From: Debaryomyces hansenii CBS767
Lineage: Eukaryota; Ascomycota; Pichiomycetes; Serinales; Debaryomycetaceae
Assembly (NCBI RefSeq): GCF_000006445.2
Contig: NC_006047.2
Span: forward strand, 434,001 to 498,000
DNA: 64,000 bases
Direction of reading: 5' to 3'
Made by a program: the position numbers and the translations under genes. Below, in pieces: positions 37,369-49,598 of the stretch. How positions within the stretch are numbered: position 1 is the first letter of the stretch; every line of letters begins with the position of its first letter. The notes below the pieces were generated by a model, which saw nothing but the letters and a program-made list of their open reading frames with translations, was not told the DNA's origin and did no database searches.

Positions 37369-39117
37369 ATGTCAGTTCCAACAGAAAATATCAATAAGGA
37401 GGTAAGTAATGCTTTAGAGAGCTCTTCTTCGTCGTTCGTCACACCTGTGGACAGAGACGGTGTTTCTGAAGGTTTAGCACAGGAGGAGCCAGAACCATTC
37501 ACAGGGGATTTAGAGAATGGTAAAGAGGATTGTGTTCCACAAGGCGGAGATGAATTGAGTCGTTATGAATCTAGTGTGGAAGCATCGAGAACATTAAGTC
37601 AACGGTTGACAGGATCAGAAAGTTTGATGAGCAAAGCCAATGAGACTGATGAACCGATGCCTCCTATGGGTGGAGGTAAAGAATATCCACCACCGTTAGG
37701 CTCAAGAGAGCCATACATGGTTGAATATAATGGTCCGGATGATCCTATACATCCGCATAATTGGCCGTCAGTCAAAAAGGTATATTCCTGTGTGGTTGTA
37801 GGGCTTACCGCTCTTTCGGTTTCTCTTGGTTCAGCTATGTTTTCCGCAGCTAATCCTATCATCATGGAAACTTACCATGTTGGGACAAGTGTTGCGGCAT
37901 TGGGGGTGTCGTTGTTCGTGTTGGGTTTTGCTGCCGGTCCTGTTGTGTGGGGTCCTTTGTCTGAACTTTATGGTAGAAAGGTTGTGATGGTACCTTCGTG
38001 TCTTGGCTACGTCTGCTTTTCATTTGCAGTTGCTACGGCAAAGGATATTCAAACCATCATGATTTGTAGATTCTTTGCTGGTCTTATTGGTGCTGCTCCA
38101 TTAGTCGTTGTTCCAGCTTCTATCGCTGATATGTATGGAGCCGCGAAGAGAGGGCAAGCTATGGCCATTTTTGCCATGGTTTTATTTGGTGGTCCAATGT
38201 TGGCACCAATTTTTGGTGGTTTCATTATTAAGAATCCACGCTTAGGCTGGAGATGGACCTCATATTTCAGTGGTATAGTCGGAGTTATTGCATTGATAGG
38301 GGTTGTTTTCTTTTATGAAGAAACTCACCACCCGATAATTTTGGTCAAGAAGGCTGAAGTTTTAAGAAGAAGAACCGGAAACTGGGGTATTCAAGCACCT
38401 CATGATGAGGTTTCTTTATCCGTGAAAGAAATTTGTGAAAACACCATATCCAGACCATTAGTCATGTTGCTCAAAGAACCTATCTTATTATTGATCACTA
38501 TCTACAATGCATTTATTTACGGTTTGTTATATTTGTTTTTAACTGCCGTTCCTTTGATCTTCGCCGGTAATTATCATTTCTCCCTGGGTGTCAGTGAATT
38601 ACCTTATCTTTCTATGTTGATAGGTATCGTTATAGGAGGATTTGTTTGCGTCTTCTTCGATGGTAGATATACAAGAATTATGAATGAAAATAATGGTAAA
38701 CCAGTTCCTGAAGAAAGATTACCAGCTATGATGATAGGTTCTTTCGCATTCGCTGGCGGTTTGTTCTGGTTAGGTTGGGCTGGTGATTATCCCGATAAAG
38801 TCCACTGGATCGTTCCAACTATTGGTGCTGCGCCAATCGGCTTTGGTTTGATTGTCATTTTCTTACCCTCTATCAACTACATCATTGAGTGTTACTTAGT
38901 CCTTGCCGCTTCTGCATTAGCTGGTAATGCCTTCTTGAGATCCGCCTTTGCTGCAGCTTTCCCACTTTTTGCTAAGCAAATGTTTGTCAATATGGAAATC
39001 AAATGGGCCAGTACATTGTTAGGTTGCCTCGCTGCTGTAATGATTCCAGTCCCATTTATGTTCTACATATATGGCGCTCGTATTAGACATAAGTCTAAGT
39101 ACGCATTTGTCTTATAA
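37369..39117 (+). CDS. Major facilitator transporter, DHA1 (drug/polyamine:H+ antiporter) type
   Basis: A 582-residue 12-TM transporter. The cytosolic N-terminus (about 130 residues) is acidic, Ser-rich and Pro/Gly-rich and ends in DPIHPHNWPSVKK, the usual DHA1 lead into TM1. Motif A is GPLSELYGRKVVM and the family motif C region is LFGGPMLAPIFGGF with WRWTSYFSGIVG. It is closest in pattern to the Tpo1-4/Flu1 group, exporters of polyamines, azoles and other drugs at the plasma membrane. Substrate cannot be told from sequence. Codon bias (GGT, GCT, TTG) suggests good expression. Confidence 0.88.
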   Translation: MSVPTENINKEVSNALESSSSSFVTPVDRDGVSEGLAQEEPEPFTGDLENGKEDCVPQGGDELSRYESSVEASRTLSQRLTGSESLMSKANETDEPMPPMGGGKEYPPPLGSREPYMVEYNGPDDPIHPHNWPSVKKVYSCVVVGLTALSVSLGSAMFSAANPIIMETYHVGTSVAALGVSLFVLGFAAGPVVWGPLSELYGRKVVMVPSCLGYVCFSFAVATAKDIQTIMICRFFAGLIGAAPLVVVPASIADMYGAAKRGQAMAIFAMVLFGGPMLAPIFGGFIIKNPRLGWRWTSYFSGIVGVIALIGVVFFYEETHHPIILVKKAEVLRRRTGNWGIQAPHDEVSLSVKEICENTISRPLVMLLKEPILLLITIYNAFIYGLLYLFLTAVPLIFAGNYHFSLGVSELPYLSMLIGIVIGGFVCVFFDGRYTRIMNENNGKPVPEERLPAMMIGSFAFAGGLFWLGWAGDYPDKVHWIVPTIGAAPIGFGLIVIFLPSINYIIECYLVLAASALAGNAFLRSAFAAAFPLFAKQMFVNMEIKWASTLLGCLAAVMIPVPFMFYIYGARIRHKSKYAFVL

Positions 39118-39328
39118 TCGGTTTATGTTCATTTGAAATCACGTACGCTTACAACCTATATTATAATTACATACTTAAAAACTTACACTCTTCATAGAGT
39201 TTCTTAATACCTAATTAAATATTAATCTCATAAATAATGCTATAAAATGCTTTTACTGACCCATTAATGTAGTTGAAAATTGCAGCCTAATCTCGGATTT
39301 GTAACCCGCACGATCTCCCCGGCAAAAA

Positions 39329-39341
39329 GAATTTTCTGGAA
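39329..39341. promoter_or_regulatory. Perfect three-unit heat shock element of HSP60
   Basis: GAA-TT-TTC-TG-GAA matches the Hsf1 consensus nGAAnnTTCnnGAA exactly. It ends 95 bp before the HSP60 ATG. Confidence 0.8.
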
Positions 39342-39418
39342 GACTCAAAACTCATGAATATAAATTGAAAAATTATAAATTCTATCAACTATAATCAATC
39401 TAAAAGTAAAGTTGATAA

Positions 39419-41155
<1,737 letters not shown>

Positions 41156-41393
41156 TCTAGTTTAGCCCGTATATACTTCCAAACATTGTGATATTATGAT
41201 GTATAGTACTCTATAAGCAGAAAATGTGTTGTAAATAGTTTATTATAGAGTGTTTATAATTAAATAAATGTTTTATTATGACTTCATCGCTTTTGCGCAT
41301 CTCATATTTCAAGTTCTATATGCTAAGATAAGCCCAAATTTAATTTTATCTCTTTTCAACCGAGTACCTACGTAAGATGATATAATACTGAAA

Positions 41394-42944
41394 ATGTTCG
41401 AAGACTTTCTATCTGATCCAAAATATTCAAATTCCAAAAAAAAGCATAAACAGCTTCAAAGGCTATTACTTAAATATATTGAAGTGCAGAAATTTCAGGA
41501 AATCAAAAGTAATGAAGATTTGACATTGCAGCAAAGGCAAAAGTTAAATAAGGCTAGAACTAAAAAGAAAATACTCAAGAAAATACATGAAGAACTTAAT
41601 GAAAGGATAAGACCTGAGGAAACTTTCGAAATATGGCATCTCTATAAAAATTTGAATTTGGATAGACAAAAATCAGGCAAGAAGTATAACGCAAATGGCC
41701 AGGGAAACATGACAGAGAAGTTAATGGATGACTTAATTAACTCTAATGAAAATGATGAGGTTGAAAGTGAAGAGTCGGATAATGAACAATCAGTAGATAA
41801 CCAACTAGATAGGTTTTTAAATTCATTTGACCTGTCAAGTACATGGACTAAAGCGAATTTTTTGATTAAAACAAAGGGGCTTGAAGTACTCCCACACGAC
41901 TCATTAGAAACGGACTCGCCTAGTATGATAAGAAACGGCAATGTTGGTTTAAGGAATCATCATATAAACAATCTTAAAACTTTATTGCACGTAAATATTC
42001 TTAGGCGTAATTGGGGATTAGCATATAAAATTTTTTGTTTACTTATTAGATTGCCAAAAGTTGATATTCGGTCATTGTGGCCATTAGGAATTGAGATTTT
42101 AAATAGGCAGAGAGAAGAGACAGCTTATGATAATAAAGATATTAAGTTATTTAAAGATGAAAAGTTTTTTGATTGGTTGTCGTCATTTTTCATAATTAAC
42201 AGACATAGTAACACATTCAATTTGAGTAACACAAGGAAAATATCAGCCCCTATCTGGAGATCTGGGTCTAAAACCCATACACCGATGTACGTGATAACTT
42301 CGTTATGGGGACTAATGATCAAAAATAAATATACAAGATTGAGAGATAGACTTGACGAATTATTATTAGAGCCCCCATACGATACTGATGGGGTATTTTA
42401 TTTCCTAATGGCACTATGCAAGCTTTTAGAGAATTTTAAACTAGCGAATAAATTTTCTAGTTTTGGAAACGAAGCACCAATAGAAGAAAGTGAAAATGAA
42501 GATAATGATGAAATGGATGATCTCTTTTTCACTTCCAAAAATGATATACATAAAAAGGTCATAGAAAATCAAAAGGTGATCGAGAGAAATTTGGAAAAAT
42601 GTAAGGAGTTTAATTTCGAGTTCCCTAAATCCCTACTAAATAATGAAATTAACGGAATTATGAAACAAATAAACGAAGACCATAACGACTCCAACTCACC
42701 GTTATCGTCGAGCTCTGAAAGAGATTTCGATAGTGAGAATGACATTCACATAAGGAATATTTCAAGTACACCTCTAGATGTGGAGCCGATCTTTGGAGAC
42801 ATTGATGGCAAGGTTAAAAGTCGTCAGAACAGTATTGATTCATATGAGAATAAGCTGAGTTTTGAAAACGCCGAAAATAATGAAATGAATAATAATTTAG
42901 AAGAAAACAGTCAGAGTATGAATTTCGATTTTGATTTTGATTAA
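41394..42944 (+). CDS. RRN11: RNA polymerase I core-factor subunit Rrn11
   Basis: A 516-residue protein (yeast 507). Conserved parts are the TPR-like segment NHHINNLKTLLHVNILRRNW followed by LAYKIFCLLIRLPKVDIRSL, then WPLGIEIL, and PIWRSGSKTHTPMYVITSLW. Rrn11 with Rrn6 and Rrn7 forms the core factor that brings RNA polymerase I to rDNA promoters. The N-terminus is Lys-rich and basic, the C-terminal 150 residues are acidic and disordered. A TTCATCGC/GCGCATCTCAT stretch 80-115 bp upstream resembles the PAC box of ribosome-biogenesis genes, imperfectly. Confidence 0.87.
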   Translation: MFEDFLSDPKYSNSKKKHKQLQRLLLKYIEVQKFQEIKSNEDLTLQQRQKLNKARTKKKILKKIHEELNERIRPEETFEIWHLYKNLNLDRQKSGKKYNANGQGNMTEKLMDDLINSNENDEVESEESDNEQSVDNQLDRFLNSFDLSSTWTKANFLIKTKGLEVLPHDSLETDSPSMIRNGNVGLRNHHINNLKTLLHVNILRRNWGLAYKIFCLLIRLPKVDIRSLWPLGIEILNRQREETAYDNKDIKLFKDEKFFDWLSSFFIINRHSNTFNLSNTRKISAPIWRSGSKTHTPMYVITSLWGLMIKNKYTRLRDRLDELLLEPPYDTDGVFYFLMALCKLLENFKLANKFSSFGNEAPIEESENEDNDEMDDLFFTSKNDIHKKVIENQKVIERNLEKCKEFNFEFPKSLLNNEINGIMKQINEDHNDSNSPLSSSSERDFDSENDIHIRNISSTPLDVEPIFGDIDGKVKSRQNSIDSYENKLSFENAENNEMNNNLEENSQSMNFDFDFD

Positions 42945-43021
42945 AAGTCTTGAAAAGCAATATATTCATAAATTTTATAACATACATAACTATTATAGTT
43001 GCATCTATTTCAAATGTAAGA

Positions 43022-44803
43022 CTAATTAGCATTATTAGTGTAGTTAGTATTTCTGGTTTCATTAATACGTATTTCATCATGGCGGGAAGAGGATAAATTT
43101 GGCTCAATTATACTCAACTCATTACCGGGTGGTTTTTGTTTTATGGTGAGCGTTCCTTGGTTAAACGTCGAAAAATCGATTTTATACTTGTCATTTGCTG
43201 ATTTATGTAAAGGAAGAATTGTCCAGTCTTGAGGAATTATAGCTGTCGTTGGGAGTCTTATCGTTTGAAATACTTCGGATGGTTCTGTTGTCCTTGTAGG
43301 AGGTGGAGTAATTGTAGTCTCCGGATACCCTGCTGGAATATTAAGCTGATTTAAAATATTTTGATTTCTCTGTGTTTGCTCGTCAACATTTATTCTTGTA
43401 TCCTCTTGGTTGGTTCGCATAGGTTGTGCCTGTTGGGTTTCTAGGGGTACTTGTGGCTGTGCTTCTGGTTGTGCTTCTGGTTGTGCTTCTGGTTGTGCTT
43501 CTGGTTGTGCTTCTGGTTGTTCTTCTGGTTGTTCTTCTGGTTGTTCTTCCGGTTGTGCTTCCGGTTGTGCTTCTGGTTGTGCTTGTTCTTGTAAATCATT
43601 TTCTTCAGTTTGGAACACCTTTCTTCTACATAATGGGCAAATTTCCGACCTCTCGAGCCAATCCTTTAAGCAACCCATATGAAGAATATGGCCACATTTC
43701 AATTTTTTGGGGTATCTCCTAGCAGATAATTTTTTATGGTGAGCTCTTTCATATTCATCCAATGCGAACATATCTTCCCTGCAAATAATGCATAGGTTGT
43801 CAGAAGATTCTAATTCGTCCTTTGTCGCATTAGGCAATTGGCTATCTAACTTTTTAGAAGATTCAATGAAAGCGAACAATTGCGATATCTCTTTGTAAGT
43901 TTGTTTCAAAGACAAATATGTTCCCTGTAGCATAGAAATGGGCAAAGACAACCCCGAATGGATCGTTAGCAAGTAAATAAATCCTAAATATGAAATTGCT
44001 TTCAAGGACGCTGAACATATGTCAATGCTTTTGCTAAAGAAAGCCTTATTATCCCAAACTCTTTCATTATCCTCCTCCTCTTCTTCTTCATCTAATTCTT
44101 CCTCGTTTTCTTCATCTGTATCGAAATCGTCCTGCTGGTTGCGATAAAATGCAAGTTCATAGATATTTAATAGTAATTTCGAATAATACGTTAATGCTTC
44201 TACACCTTGAACAGCAAACTGAAAGCCAAACAATAAGCATGTAACAGAGTTAATTCCCTGAAAAACGTCATAAACTAAGAACTTAGCAACTGCAAAATCA
44301 CTTATAATAAACGATAAAATCAACCAAAAATACAAACTTGTCAGATATTTTTGTAAAACTTTGGAAGTCGTATACCTTTCATTCGAAGAATTATTAAAAA
44401 TCTTCATATGAACATAATCCAACCGATCTATAAGAATGACATGAAAGATCTTCAAACTGACTGCTATGCCCAATAGCAAGCAATTTAAGATTAGATTGTT
44501 ATCATTAGTTGTTAAGTTAAATAACAAGTTGATGAAGTATATTGGCAACTTCTCAACAAGGTGTTCAACTTCTATAATTCTTAATTGTCCAAACAATAAT
44601 ATTTGTATAAGCTTGCCACATAATACAAATGATAGAAATAAAAAGTTAAGCAATATTCCTAACTTATAACCATCTGTAAATTCGATCAAAAATGTGAAAG
44701 CATTTGGAGATATCTCAAGGGAGCTATAAACTGACCAGCTTATTAATGCTATTGATACTGATATATATCCAATAAAGTATTGATGGCTCTTATCGATTAT
44801 CAT
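43022..44803 (-). CDS. HRD1: ER-associated degradation E3 ubiquitin ligase Hrd1
   Basis: A 593-residue ligase. The N-terminal half has multiple membrane helices (about residues 8-300, with an acidic loop at about 225-245), then a RING-H2 domain at about 335-392: CIICREDM, CGHILHMGCLKDWL, CPLCRRK. Hrd1 forms the retrotranslocation channel of ERAD-L/M and ubiquitylates misfolded ER proteins with Hrd3, Der1 and Ubc7. After the RING comes an unusual QPEA/QPEE tetrapeptide repeat. The frame reaches a TTG at 44818, but the first ATG, 44803 (MIIDKSHQYF), is the start. It is convergent with RRN11 (77 bp between stops). Confidence 0.94.
   Translation of the reverse strand: MIIDKSHQYFIGYISVSIALISWSVYSSLEISPNAFTFLIEFTDGYKLGILLNFLFLSFVLCGKLIQILLFGQLRIIEVEHLVEKLPIYFINLLFNLTTNDNNLILNCLLLGIAVSLKIFHVILIDRLDYVHMKIFNNSSNERYTTSKVLQKYLTSLYFWLILSFIISDFAVAKFLVYDVFQGINSVTCLLFGFQFAVQGVEALTYYSKLLLNIYELAFYRNQQDDFDTDEENEEELDEEEEEEDNERVWDNKAFFSKSIDICSASLKAISYLGFIYLLTIHSGLSLPISMLQGTYLSLKQTYKEISQLFAFIESSKKLDSQLPNATKDELESSDNLCIICREDMFALDEYERAHHKKLSARRYPKKLKCGHILHMGCLKDWLERSEICPLCRRKVFQTEENDLQEQAQPEAQPEAQPEEQPEEQPEEQPEAQPEAQPEAQPEAQPEAQPQVPLETQQAQPMRTNQEDTRINVDEQTQRNQNILNQLNIPAGYPETTITPPPTRTTEPSEVFQTIRLPTTAIIPQDWTILPLHKSANDKYKIDFSTFNQGTLTIKQKPPGNELSIIEPNLSSSRHDEIRINETRNTNYTNNAN
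43455..43586 (-). repeat. 12-bp coding minisatellite in HRD1
   Basis: About eleven 12-bp units (plus strand GGTTGTGCTTCT and variants) encode QPEA or QPEE tetrapeptides. Three central units carry a G-to-T change that turns QPEA into QPEE. The nearly identical units suggest recent expansion. Confidence 0.9.
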
Positions 44804-44930
44804 TGTTGATTGAATCAACGTAAACAGTTTGTATGGGGTTTATGATTTTGTAAACCTCAGTGCTGTTCAAAATTGTGACATTAAATTATTCGCAGCAGAT
44901 ATTAATCTATATTAAAATTACATTATACAA

Positions 44931-47684
44931 TTACTTATTAAGAGTAGTATTTACGTCATGAATAATTCTTCTTCTTTTGAAAGCGGCCGCCGATACATTC
45001 TCCTTATCTGAATTAGACCTACTAAGTTGTGGGATTTTAGTTCTTTGTAAGTCAGTATTAACGCTTAATGCAATCGAAGATGATTGTCTTTTCAAAGGGG
45101 ATTTCTTGGAGGGGGATGATTTTGCACTTGGTAACCGTTTCGAAGGGGAGGACGAAGATTCCTTCGTCGGTGAATTTAGTTGCTTAAAAGGTGATGGTTT
45201 TGTATGTTTAATAGGCGATTTGTTGGGTGATCGCACTGGTGATTTCATTATAACATTAGCTTCGTTTGACGTTATGTCATACTGAAGGCTATTCAAATTC
45301 TGATTAACGTGATTTAATGATTCACATACTCTGTCATCTTTTTTTATTATCAAATCACTTATAGATTTTAATTTGGGCATATCATCCAGTAAATTGTTTT
45401 TGTCAATTATCTGGTTGATTTTAGCTAAGTTTGGATTGATGGTATTTGTAATTAATGATGAGATATTGTTGGTCGTAGTAGATAATTTGTGGGAATTTTC
45501 GTCATTGAAATCGTGGTATTGTTTTTTAAATGAAGTAGCGTCCTTATCAATCGAGTTATAAAACTTCTCTGATTCATGAAACCAATTAGATTGCCTCTCC
45601 AATAAGGTATTTCTCTCCAAATTTATAAATTTAGATGAAACTTCGTTGACTGAATCTTTAAATAGACTTTCATGCTTAAGGTGTGTATCATCTAGCAATT
45701 TAGAAAATTTATTCAACATGTTTGATTTTATCGAGGACAATTGTTCGTTAACTCGTTCGGAGACTATCTGATTAATGACATTGTTTAAAGCTTGTGAGTC
45801 CAAATGCTCTTCTGTTATGTATCCCGAAAACTTATCATTGGCAATTTTCAAGTCTGACATACTTGCTTTTATTTTCGATTCATTATCCGAGACGATACCA
45901 TTAAAATCATGAAAATTAGAATTTATATCACTCATCATTTTAGGAATCTTATCTATAGACTGGCTTAATTCAGTATTCGTTGAAGCTATTGTTTCCGATA
46001 GGCTATTCTTACAGGTCTGCAAGTTATTTTGAATGCTTTTAATACTTGCATTTAGGCTATTATTTTGACTCTCTTTAGAATTATTCAAATCAGTAACAAC
46101 ATTTTCGATCTGCGATATTGAATCATTCAAACTATTGTTAATCAACTGGGTCAACTGTAGTTTCGATGACTTGTAATTTTCATTTAATTTAAATAATTTA
46201 TCATTCAACGTGCTTATCATCGTATCATTGTCAGATATCTGCTTTTTATTATTAGTCTCAATGTTTTCCAAGCTCTTAATTTTTAGCTGGTACTCATTGA
46301 TTTTACTTTTATAATTCTTGTTATTCAATTCAGTAGTTTTTTTCAAGTTAGATAATTGACTAATTTTCATGTTTAATCCGTTAATTATTGAGTTAGATTC
46401 CTTTAGTTCAGCCTTAATTAAATCATTATTTTCAATTAATGTATTGTAATTATTTTCATCCATCCATATACCATTCTTATTTCTTGTAGCAATCAAGTCT
46501 TTATTTAGTTTCGTGATTTCTTTTGACATATCTTTTAATAAGATTTTCTTTAGCATTAAATCACAATCTTGTCCCAACTGTGGTTTGTTTTGTATGTTTT
46601 TCGCTCGAGAAGCATATTCCAATGTAGAGACCGTTTCTTCTAAGTTAATTTTAGCTGGTGAAATGGTTGCAATTAAAGCAGTTTTTGTTTGACCTCCAAT
46701 AGAGTCCTGAAGAAGCCTTGTCAATTTAGATTCTCTATAAGGAATATGTGACGTATTAGAGGCCGATAAGCTCCTATCACTTAACGAATTGATCACTCTG
46801 CCTAAAGTTAATAAACTTTGGTTAATAAGGCCTGCTTCTTTGGCCCGCTGGTTGACAGCGCCCGACCTATTGATATTTTCAGATCCAGCCAAATCAACTA
46901 AATTCATTTTAGAAACCTTGAAGAATTCATTACCTTGCTTCTTATATAGATTAACCGTAAATATCGTATGAGATCTGGAAGATACATCATTTAGTTTAGT
47001 ACTAGCTGTCTTCCGCTTAATTAGGCCCTTTCGTAATATGTTTAAACCGTCAATGGCACTATTAATATAGGTTTCTTGCAAATTCTGAATAATTAACGTG
47101 TCACTATTTGGCTTCTTTGATTCAAACATTCTCAATCTATTTCTATCGGTATCATCATTTAACAAGTCTTTCAAATCTTCGTTATATAACTCAATAAAGG
47201 AACACTTCACCACGTAATCGTTTGCACCAGAATCGCTCTCCAACGATTTGAAAAGTTCGTTTAAGGTCCTAGGAATTATACCCGCCATTTCATTGAGCAG
47301 AGGGTTGTAAGACTCCAATTTACCTACTGCATCTTCTGTATTACAATTACCACACATTGTATATGTCTTTCCCGTACCCGTCTGCCCATACGCTAGTATC
47401 GTCACATTGAACCCATTGATGAAGTCATTGAAAAGCGGCATCGCCACTTTGTCAAATAATAACAGCTGGTCAGCTTGAGACCCATATACCTGGTCAACAG
47501 TGTATGTTTTGGAATTCATGGAATTAATAAACGTGGAAAATTGCTGGTCTTGGTTCACGGTTATCGTGGGATTGGAAACCGAGTATGTATCATTAGGTAG
47601 GTCAACAATAAGGGGAGATTTCGCCGTAACCTCTCGAGAATTCCTACCTCGGCACCGTACTACCACTTGAATATTAGACGACAT
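44931..47684 (-). CDS. KIP1: Kinesin-5 motor (Kip1/Cin8 type)
   Basis: A 917-residue plus-end motor that slides antiparallel microtubules in the spindle. The motor is N-terminal (residues about 4-375): NIQVVVRCRGRN opening, P-loop AYGQTGTGKTYTMCGN near 98, switch I NDVSSRSHTIFTV, switch II VDLAGSENINRSGA and the PYRESKLTRLLQDSIGG block. A long coiled coil forms the tetramer stalk. The tail (from about 840) is basic with repeated SP/TP sites (SPVRSPNKSPIKHTKPSP), where Cdk1 could act. Intact AYGQTGTGKT and lack of a large loop-8 insert favour Kip1 over Cin8, but many CTG yeasts have a single kinesin-5. Confidence 0.9.
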   Translation of the reverse strand: MSSNIQVVVRCRGRNSREVTAKSPLIVDLPNDTYSVSNPTITVNQDQQFSTFINSMNSKTYTVDQVYGSQADQLLLFDKVAMPLFNDFINGFNVTILAYGQTGTGKTYTMCGNCNTEDAVGKLESYNPLLNEMAGIIPRTLNELFKSLESDSGANDYVVKCSFIELYNEDLKDLLNDDTDRNRLRMFESKKPNSDTLIIQNLQETYINSAIDGLNILRKGLIKRKTASTKLNDVSSRSHTIFTVNLYKKQGNEFFKVSKMNLVDLAGSENINRSGAVNQRAKEAGLINQSLLTLGRVINSLSDRSLSASNTSHIPYRESKLTRLLQDSIGGQTKTALIATISPAKINLEETVSTLEYASRAKNIQNKPQLGQDCDLMLKKILLKDMSKEITKLNKDLIATRNKNGIWMDENNYNTLIENNDLIKAELKESNSIINGLNMKISQLSNLKKTTELNNKNYKSKINEYQLKIKSLENIETNNKKQISDNDTMISTLNDKLFKLNENYKSSKLQLTQLINNSLNDSISQIENVVTDLNNSKESQNNSLNASIKSIQNNLQTCKNSLSETIASTNTELSQSIDKIPKMMSDINSNFHDFNGIVSDNESKIKASMSDLKIANDKFSGYITEEHLDSQALNNVINQIVSERVNEQLSSIKSNMLNKFSKLLDDTHLKHESLFKDSVNEVSSKFINLERNTLLERQSNWFHESEKFYNSIDKDATSFKKQYHDFNDENSHKLSTTTNNISSLITNTINPNLAKINQIIDKNNLLDDMPKLKSISDLIIKKDDRVCESLNHVNQNLNSLQYDITSNEANVIMKSPVRSPNKSPIKHTKPSPFKQLNSPTKESSSSPSKRLPSAKSSPSKKSPLKRQSSSIALSVNTDLQRTKIPQLSRSNSDKENVSAAAFKRRRIIHDVNTTLNK

Positions 47685-47757
47685 GTTGAACTGTAGTACA
47701 ATTTAGATGCTGATCCAATCTACGGTGAAGCCTGTTGTTTTTTAGTGATTGTTAGTC

Positions 47758-47766
47758 TTTGTTTAC
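47758..47766 (-). promoter_or_regulatory. Forkhead site upstream of the kinesin-5 gene
   Basis: GTAAACAAA on the minus strand, the Fkh1/2 consensus, 74 bp before the kinesin ATG in a 169-bp intergenic gap. Spindle genes are commonly S/G2 Fkh targets. A single site, so suggestive. Confidence 0.5.
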
Positions 47767-47853
47767 AAAATATCTGATTTCCTAATTGCTTATATGCAGT
47801 ACCGATACTATGGGGCGACTAACAATGCTACTTACTGTTACTATACACCTATA

Positions 47854-48237
47854 CTAATCAAAGAAGTCGTCGTCCTCGTCCGAGTCGATATTTGTGGTCC
47901 TTCTGTCGAACACAATCTTGCTCTGTGTCTGTTTCTTCTCATCTCGTGATATACCGTCGAGAATTTCCACGATATCATTTTCAGATAATTTCCGAGTGAT
48001 GTTCCCCGTAGCGGCCAACTTGATGATGTACTGCTCGACTGCGTCGGCCCTATCTGGGCGAACTATCCTAACTCTACTCAATCTTTCTCTGGCGCTTGTT
48101 TCTAGTATTTGCGATAACATCGAAAGCTTCATGTCATCCTTTTTATCCCCTCCTTGGTCAGCCGGCGCTTGGCCCGAATTTTTTTGCAATTCGGACAATC
48201 TCGCCGATCTTATAGCATTAAGTTCTGCGTCATCCAT
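47854..48237 (-). CDS. SDD2: PDCD5-family protein (YMR074C/Sdd2 homologue)
   Basis: A 127-residue PDCD5 family protein. It has the start MDDAELNAIRSARLSELQ, the three-helix core with ILETSARERLSRVRIVRPDR, then AVEQYIIKLAATGNITRKLS and ENDIVEILDGISRD, and an acidic C-terminus ending DEDDDFFD. Archaeal to human members share this fold. Human PDCD5 binds nucleic acid and the CCT chaperonin. The yeast protein is little characterised. It is divergent from YPT6 (193 bp between starts). Confidence 0.93.
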   Translation of the reverse strand: MDDAELNAIRSARLSELQKNSGQAPADQGGDKKDDMKLSMLSQILETSARERLSRVRIVRPDRADAVEQYIIKLAATGNITRKLSENDIVEILDGISRDEKKQTQSKIVFDRRTTNIDSDEDDDFFD

Positions 48238-48430
48238 CGTTTACGTATAGTATATGATCTGTGTCAAGTAATATGGTGGTGAGTGCTCTAAGCGCCCAGT
48301 GAGAAATAACTGATGAGTTAGTTCTCAAGGTCGTGTTACGTAAGCGATATCAGAAAGTCCACTTGAAATCAATTGCTCAAGTGAATCAAACAATTAACAA
48401 TAGACTATAACTAACAATTAACAGTCAGCG

Positions 48431-49130
<700 letters not shown>

Positions 49131-49196
49131 AATTTTGTTCCCTGGTGTCCACCATTCAGCCCGATCCGCTCTGGTGGTTTACTGTATATAATGCTA

Positions 49197-49347
49197 ATAA
49201 GTTTTCACCATCAGGGCTATATAGTATATCCACTTCGATAATAATCAGAATAGTATAGCATAATCCTGTTTCTTTTTTTCGTATCAATATCGCCGCAGAT
49301 TTATCACATCGTTCTCTGAGCTTGAACCCACTGTTCTACTTACACTA
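49197..49347 (+). repeat. Dispersed direct repeat, copy A
   Basis: A 151-bp block beginning ATAAGTTTTCACCATCAGGG recurs at 52601-52752 in the same orientation. The first 85 bp are about 90% identical and the rest is looser until a shared TTCTACTTA-ACTA end. Copy A lies just after YPT6, in the 468-bp gap before the lipase gene. It could be a decayed solo LTR or a segmental duplication; no TG/CA ends were found. Confidence 0.75.
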
Positions 49348-49598
49348 ATAAAATTATATAAAACTTGACGACAAATATGCATCAAGATGTTGATTTGCGC
49401 TTTATATACAAATTCAGTTGTAGTCGATTTAATTTAAGACCCGTCTGTCATCAACATTATCTAGATTCATTACTCCCCGAGATTCACGTACATAACAATA
49501 TAATTACAAAATATCATAAATAAGTCAAATATTTACCATCTTATTATTAACTACGAACTAGCGTTGTCAAAAAGGGATGGATATTGGTACTCAAAAGA

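Noticed and set aside
43410..43682. Gly/Cys/Ala-repeat frame opposite HRD1
   Set aside because: It is the shadow of the coding QPEA minisatellite on the other strand.
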